DNA of 9,251 nucleotides, from assembly GCA_902797705.1 (NCBI GenBank), contig CADBTX010000142.1, forward strand, positions 1 through 9,251, in the 5' to 3' direction. The translations under genes and the position numbers were made by a program. Positions within the stretch are counted from its first letter, which is position 1, and each line of letters starts with the position of its first letter. The notes under the pieces were generated by a model. The model saw nothing but the letters and a program-made list of their open reading frames with translations. It was not told the DNA's origin and searched no databases. Below, piece by piece: positions 6,294 through 9,251 of this stretch. The stretch is from an uncultured Lachnospiraceae bacterium (GTDB taxonomy: Bacteria > Bacillota > Clostridia > Lachnospirales > Lachnospiraceae).

Positions 6294-6344
6294 AGGGGAC
6301 CTTGAAGGAACGTATGAGGGTGAACGTGGAGGAAGGAGACGATT

Positions 6345-6752
6345 ATGGCAGTTTCACAGATTTCTGCTGAATTTGATCAAAATATCAAAGAAGTATGGAA
6401 GCTTGTGACTTCGCTTGAAAACTACGGGTGGCGGAGCGATCTTGATAATGTGGAGATTGTTGATTACCGGAGATTCGTGGAGTATGCGAAGGGAGGATAT
6501 GCTACTCACTTTACTACAACGGCGTTTATTCCATATGAACGCTGGGAGTTTGATATGAAAAACAGCAACATGAACGGGCATTGGGTCGGCGTTTTCTCTG
6601 AGAAAAACGGCCACACCTGTATTGCGTTTACAGAGCAGGTGACAGCGAGGAAGTTTTTCCTGAATCCGGTTCTGAAGATCTATCTGAGAAAACAACAGAA
6701 AAAATATGTGTCTGATCTGAAAGAAGCGTTGAATAAGAAGGGCGAGGATTAA
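6345..6752 (+). CDS. SRPBCC (polyketide cyclase/START-like) small protein
   Basis: This 135-residue single-domain protein is of the SRPBCC/Polyketide_cyc2 kind, a helix-grip fold with a hydrophobic ligand cavity. It opens with the typical strand and helix pair (VSQISAEFDQNIKEVWKLVTSL, residues 3-24, with the polar EVWKLVT helix). Beta strands follow (VEIVDYRRFVEYAKGGYATH, then FTTTAFIPYERWEFDMKN). A final amphipathic helix (110-135, LRKQQKKYVSDLKEAL) would close the cavity. There is no signal peptide, so it is cytoplasmic. No catalytic residues can be assigned and the ligand is unknown. AAGGAG (6333-6338) lies 6 nt before ATG 6345. The racemase gene begins 3 bp after the stop, so the two are translated from one message. 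The upstream palindromic repeat separates it from the PrdX-like gene. Confidence 0.8.
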   Translation: MAVSQISAEFDQNIKEVWKLVTSLENYGWRSDLDNVEIVDYRRFVEYAKGGYATHFTTTAFIPYERWEFDMKNSNMNGHWVGVFSEKNGHTCIAFTEQVTARKFFLNPVLKIYLRKQQKKYVSDLKEALNKKGED

Positions 6753-6755
6753 AAC

Positions 6756-7445
6756 ATGAAAACGATAGGTTTGATCGGCGGAATGAGTTGGGAAAGCACG
6801 ATCCCTTACTATAAGGTGATAAATGAATATGTGGGTAAGGAACTCGGCGGATTCCACAGTGCGAAGATCCTGCTGTACAGCGTGGATTTTGCGGAACTTG
6901 AGGAAAATATGTCAAAAGGCCAATGGGACAGAAATGCAGCGCTTCTGTCCGATGCGGCGGTCAGACTGGAAAAAGCCGGAGCGGATGTGATACTGATCTG
7001 CACGAACACGATGCATAAGCTGTTCTTTGATGTACAGGACAGGGTTTCTGTTCCGCTTATCCACATAGCGCTGGCAACGGCTGATGCGCTTGACAGGGAT
7101 GGTATCGGAAAAGTTGCCCTGCTCGGGACGAAATATACCATGACAGAGGATTTCTATAAAGAAAGACTTAAGGAACAGGGATTTGAAGTATTGATCCCGG
7201 ATGAGGCGGATATGCAGATCGTACATGACGTGATTTTCGACGAGCTCTGCCATGGCATCATCAAAGAGGAGTCCAGAAGAGAATATTCAAGGATCATCGC
7301 CGCACTTAAGGAAAAAGGTGCTGAAGCTGTCATACTGGGCTGTACGGAGATCGGACTCCTTATCACACCGGAGGACTCCGTTCTTCCGACATACGACACA
7401 ACGGTGATCCATGCGGAAAGTGCTGCAAGATTCGCGCTTCAGTGA
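6756..7445 (+). CDS. ygeA: Amino-acid racemase of the Asp/Glu racemase family (YgeA-like)
   Basis: This 229-residue cofactor-independent racemase interconverts L- and D-amino acids through two cysteines acting as opposed acid/base groups. It opens with MKTIGLIGGMSWESTIPYY, the family start. The first catalytic cysteine is C82 in ICTNTMHK and the second is C196 in LGCTEIGLL. Both are present. The sequence tracks E. coli YgeA along its length (HSAKILLYSVDF, ALLGTKYTM, FDELCHG, DTTVIHAESA), a broad-specificity racemase family; the preferred substrate here is unknown. D-amino acids may serve cell-wall metabolism or signalling (inference). GCGAGGA (6742-6748), in the end of the SRPBCC gene, is 7 nt before the ATG, and the genes are 3 bp apart, so they form an operon. 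Confidence 0.93.
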   Translation: MKTIGLIGGMSWESTIPYYKVINEYVGKELGGFHSAKILLYSVDFAELEENMSKGQWDRNAALLSDAAVRLEKAGADVILICTNTMHKLFFDVQDRVSVPLIHIALATADALDRDGIGKVALLGTKYTMTEDFYKERLKEQGFEVLIPDEADMQIVHDVIFDELCHGIIKEESRREYSRIIAALKEKGAEAVILGCTEIGLLITPEDSVLPTYDTTVIHAESAARFALQ

Positions 7446-7464
7446 GTCTTCTGCCTCAATAATG

Positions 7465-7493
7465 TTTCCATTATGCTTAAGTTTTGTTATTAT
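7465..7493 (+). promoter_or_regulatory. Probable extended -10 promoter for the microprotein-HAD pair
   Basis: TTTCCA (7465-7470, 4 of 6) is followed after 17 bp by TATTAT (7488-7493, 5 of 6), preceded by TGT (7485-7487), the extended -10 element. The predicted start near 7500 leaves a leader of about 55 nt before ATG 7555. This fits a new transcription unit after the racemase gene. The -35 half overlaps a 6-bp AT-rich hairpin (ATAATG/CATTAT, 7459-7474). Confidence 0.5.
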
Positions 7494-7554
7494 GAATTCA
7501 TTGGTGACTTCATGACATATACAGAACCGCAGGATCATTGAAAGGTGTAAAAGA

Positions 7555-7731
7555 ATGGATCAATGTGATATGTGCGCATACCTTACGTATGATGAAGAGG
7601 ATGAGACGTATTACTGCAGCGTGGATATGGATCAGGATGATGTTTCCCGGCTTATGAGCGGGGACAGACGATCCTCCTGCCCGTTTTTCCGGGATGGTGA
7701 TGAATACAAGGTTGTGAGACACCAGATGTGA
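7555..7731 (+). CDS. DUF6472-type small cysteine-rich protein
   Basis: This 58-codon gene starts with MDQCDMCAYLTYDEEDET. Its composition and layout match the small DUF6472-type proteins of Clostridia: C4-x2-C7, an acidic stretch, YYC at 21, a DMDQDDVSRLMSG helix, SSCPFF with C42, and the end motif DEYKVVRHQ (49-57). The four cysteines (C4, C7, C21, C42) form a likely zinc-binding set (a structural inference). It is acidic, cytoplasmic, and has no signal peptide. AAAGGTG (7541-7547) is 7 nt before ATG 7555. The HAD gene begins 15 bp after its stop. Function is unknown to me. I recognise the family by pattern from memory, not by search. Confidence 0.82.
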   Translation: MDQCDMCAYLTYDEEDETYYCSVDMDQDDVSRLMSGDRRSSCPFFRDGDEYKVVRHQM

Positions 7732-7746
7732 GCGAGGATTGTTACA

Positions 7747-8358
7747 GTGAGGGATAAGAAGATAAAGGATCTGATATTTGACCTGGGAGGCGTTCTTATA
7801 GGATTCCGCTGGAAAGAAATGCTTACCCTTGATTTCGGAGTAGAAGAATCACGTGCTGAAGAAATCGGGCACAGGATATTTGAGGATCCGATATGGAACG
7901 AATATGACAGGGGAACTGTGGACACGGATGAACTGACAGATCATTACTTCAGTCTTTATCCGGATGACTCGGCGATCATAAAACGCCTGTTTCAGGAAGG
8001 CGAGCGTATGGTGATCCGCCGGGACACGTTATGGAAGAAGATAGAGAATCTAAAAGATCAGGGGTTCAGGATCTTTATACTGTCGAATTATTCAAGATTC
8101 CTTTTTGAAAAACACTCTAAACCGATCCCGTTTATGGACCGGCTGGACGGTATGGTGGTTTCATATGAAGTCCACATGCTGAAACCGGAGCCCGGGATAT
8201 ATGAGCATATTCTGAAAAAGTATTCCCTTGTTCCCGAAGAATGTATATTTTTTGACGATACACGGGAAAATGTCGATGCCGCCATAAAAATGGGAATTCA
8301 GTCGGTACAGGTCTTATCGGAAGAAATGCTTGTAAAGGAACTGGATGATCTCACTTGA
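7747..8358 (+). CDS. HAD-superfamily phosphatase (subfamily IA, YihX-like)
   Basis: This is a 203-residue haloacid-dehalogenase-like hydrolase. Motif I is F-D12-L-G-G-V, with D12 as the nucleophile. The usual second Asp (D+2) is G14, as in the YihX/epoxide-hydrolase-like HAD subgroup (FDLGGVL or FDLGNV), so it need not be inactive. A C1 helical cap occupies about 20-90. Motif II is S113 in ILSNYS, motif III K146 in LKPEPGIY, and motif IV D170-D171 in FFDDTRENV. All motifs are present. Such enzymes usually dephosphorylate sugar phosphates or similar metabolites; the substrate is not predictable here. The start is GTG 7747, with GAGG at 7734-7737, 9 nt upstream, and 15 bp after the microprotein stop. 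The last 8 bp overlap tail-to-tail with the end of the leftward GGDEF gene. Confidence 0.92.
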   Translation: MRDKKIKDLIFDLGGVLIGFRWKEMLTLDFGVEESRAEEIGHRIFEDPIWNEYDRGTVDTDELTDHYFSLYPDDSAIIKRLFQEGERMVIRRDTLWKKIENLKDQGFRIFILSNYSRFLFEKHSKPIPFMDRLDGMVVSYEVHMLKPEPGIYEHILKKYSLVPEECIFFDDTRENVDAAIKMGIQSVQVLSEEMLVKELDDLT

Positions 8359-9251
8359 AGATCAATGCGCTTCCTTTTATGTTTTTGCTCTCATATACAC
8401 CGCTGTCCGCCAGTTTATAAAGATCTTCGAAGGAGCGCTTATCGCCTTCCTTAAAGAACACTGCGCCGGCGCTGACACAGATCTCTCTGCCGCCAAGCTC
8501 GGCAATATCCATATTTCCGATTTCCTTAAAGACGCGGTCCAGTACCACCTTACCGGCGTCTTCATTATCCAGATTCATAACATATACGGCGTATTCGTCA
8601 CCGCCCAGACGGAAGATTATATCATCATCCCGGAAGGTATGCTTTAACACATCCGCAATCCCGCGGAGAACCTTATCACCGACATTATGGCCAAAGTCAT
8701 CATTGATGTCCTTAAATCTGTCAACATCCAGGATGCAGAGCATCCCCGTTTTGTTGTTTGCCATGTAGTCGATCACTTTTCGTTCGCCGCTGCCGCGGTT
8801 CAGTATGCCTGTCATGATGTCGGTGCTGGCCAGGATCTCAAGATTCTGCCGCTCCTTTGCCGAAGCCACGACGTCATCTACGTTCTTAAAACCTGCCAGC
8901 ATGTCGCTGTTGGGGATATTGGCGTTGATGAGAATATAGGTAAACTGATAATAATGAACCTCTCCGTTATCCATAACGCGGTAACTGGAAACATACTCAG
9001 GGGTATCCTTGAGCTTACTGTTGATCGTGGCAAGAGATATGGCGTCATACATCCATTCCTGATCCTCGGAATAAACACGGTCTTTCACATATTGTTTATA
9101 GAGCACTTCATAGGAATAGACCTTATCCCCGGCACCCTCCATACCTTTTGTGACATAGCCGTCAAGCTTCAGGATCACCACATCTCCCGTCCGGGGATTG
9201 ATCTTGAAGATATTGTAGTAATCGCGGCTTAGGGTTTCCACGATATCCAGC
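8351..9251 (-). CDS. Diguanylate cyclase (GGDEF) with N-terminal sensory region, 5' truncated
   Basis: The frame stays open to the window edge, so the start lies beyond 9251; the GTG at 9239-9241 is internal. Numbering from that codon, residues 1-125 (LSRDYYNIFKINPRTGDVV and LKLDGYV) form the end of a PAS-like sensory module common in Lachnospiraceae GGDEF proteins. A helical linker follows (129-138). The GGDEF domain begins near STDIMTGILNRG (139-150), has the metal-binding aspartate block LDVDRFKDIND (171-181), and has the active-site loop G213-G-D-E-Y217. R204-D-D-D207 stands exactly five residues before it, so the inhibitory c-di-GMP I-site (RxxD) is intact. The domain is expected to be active, converting two GTP to c-di-GMP with product inhibition. 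No EAL domain lies in the visible part. The gene converges on the HAD gene with an 8-bp overlap. Confidence 0.94.
   Translation of the reverse strand, partial: LDIVETLSRDYYNIFKINPRTGDVVILKLDGYVTKGMEGAGDKVYSYEVLYKQYVKDRVYSEDQEWMYDAISLATINSKLKDTPEYVSSYRVMDNGEVHYYQFTYILINANIPNSDMLAGFKNVDDVVASAKERQNLEILASTDIMTGILNRGSGERKVIDYMANNKTGMLCILDVDRFKDINDDFGHNVGDKVLRGIADVLKHTFRDDDIIFRLGGDEYAVYVMNLDNEDAGKVVLDRVFKEIGNMDIAELGGREICVSAGAVFFKEGDKRSFEDLYKLADSGVYESKNIKGSALIFK

Noticed and set aside
6354..6857. Antisense frame of 167 codons over the SRPBCC gene
   Set aside because: The plus-strand SRPBCC and racemase genes have strong SDs and clear family motifs. The antisense frame has none.
7459..7474. ATAATG-TTTC-CATTAT hairpin after the racemase gene
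   Set aside because: The stem is all A/T except one pair and lacks a following T-run. It overlaps a more convincing promoter.
8345..8647. Open frame on the plus strand opposite the GGDEF gene
   Set aside because: It is a shadow of the GGDEF coding strand, without SD or recognisable domain, and overlaps a firm gene. The same holds for the longer antisense frame at 8687-9232.
1..9251. Defence island, biosynthetic cluster or mobile element as the main content
   Set aside because: No nuclease, toxin-antitoxin, transposase, integrase, NRPS/PKS or peptide-maturation gene is visible. The genes are regulators, small enzymes and signalling proteins.

Overview
The window reads as chromosomal DNA of a low-to-mid GC Gram-positive anaerobe, most likely a Lachnospiraceae member (Butyrivibrio/Roseburia-like). 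This is inferred from gene content: a WYL regulator, a lipoprotein with a DENHDG metal-loop domain, a DUF6472-type four-cysteine microprotein, a PrdX-type editing protein and a GGDEF protein with the N-terminal module common in that family. Shine-Dalgarno sites are mostly strong (AGGAG type). No rRNA, tRNA, CRISPR array, transposase or phage gene is visible. The window holds eleven full-size genes (two cut by the window edges), one 58-codon gene, and two candidate leader ORFs.

Left part (1-2154, + strand): the 3' part of a WYL-domain transcriptional regulator, then a secreted lipoprotein with two predicted folded regions.

Centre-left (2187-4671): a membrane-anchored alpha/beta-hydrolase and a TetR regulator form a leftward operon with an 8-base ATGAGTGA overlap. 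A second, unrelated TetR regulator is transcribed divergently. The 234 bp between the two start codons carry two near-consensus sigma-A promoters (TTGACA-N16-TATTAT leftward, TTGACA-N17-TATATT rightward) and a helically phased ACCCGG direct repeat. The rightward promoter shows that the second TetR starts at 4081, not at the upstream ATG at 4030.

Centre-right (4754-6214): a YhcC/YtqA-type radical SAM protein, followed by a prolyl-tRNA-synthetase-associated (PrdX/ProX) trans-editing protein. Both families act on tRNA. Each gene is preceded by a short ORF whose position suggests translational coupling or a leader peptide.

Right part (6215-9251): a GC-rich palindromic intergenic repeat is followed by a tight SRPBCC/racemase pair (3 bp gap). 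Then come a probable promoter, the DUF6472-type microprotein and a HAD-family phosphatase. The HAD gene ends tail-to-tail, overlapping by 8 bp, with a leftward diguanylate cyclase gene that runs off the window.

The genes mostly look like housekeeping or accessory regulation rather than one large pathway. The best leads are the hydrolase/two-TetR module with its shared control region, the microprotein, the palindromic repeat, and the leader ORFs before the two tRNA-related genes.
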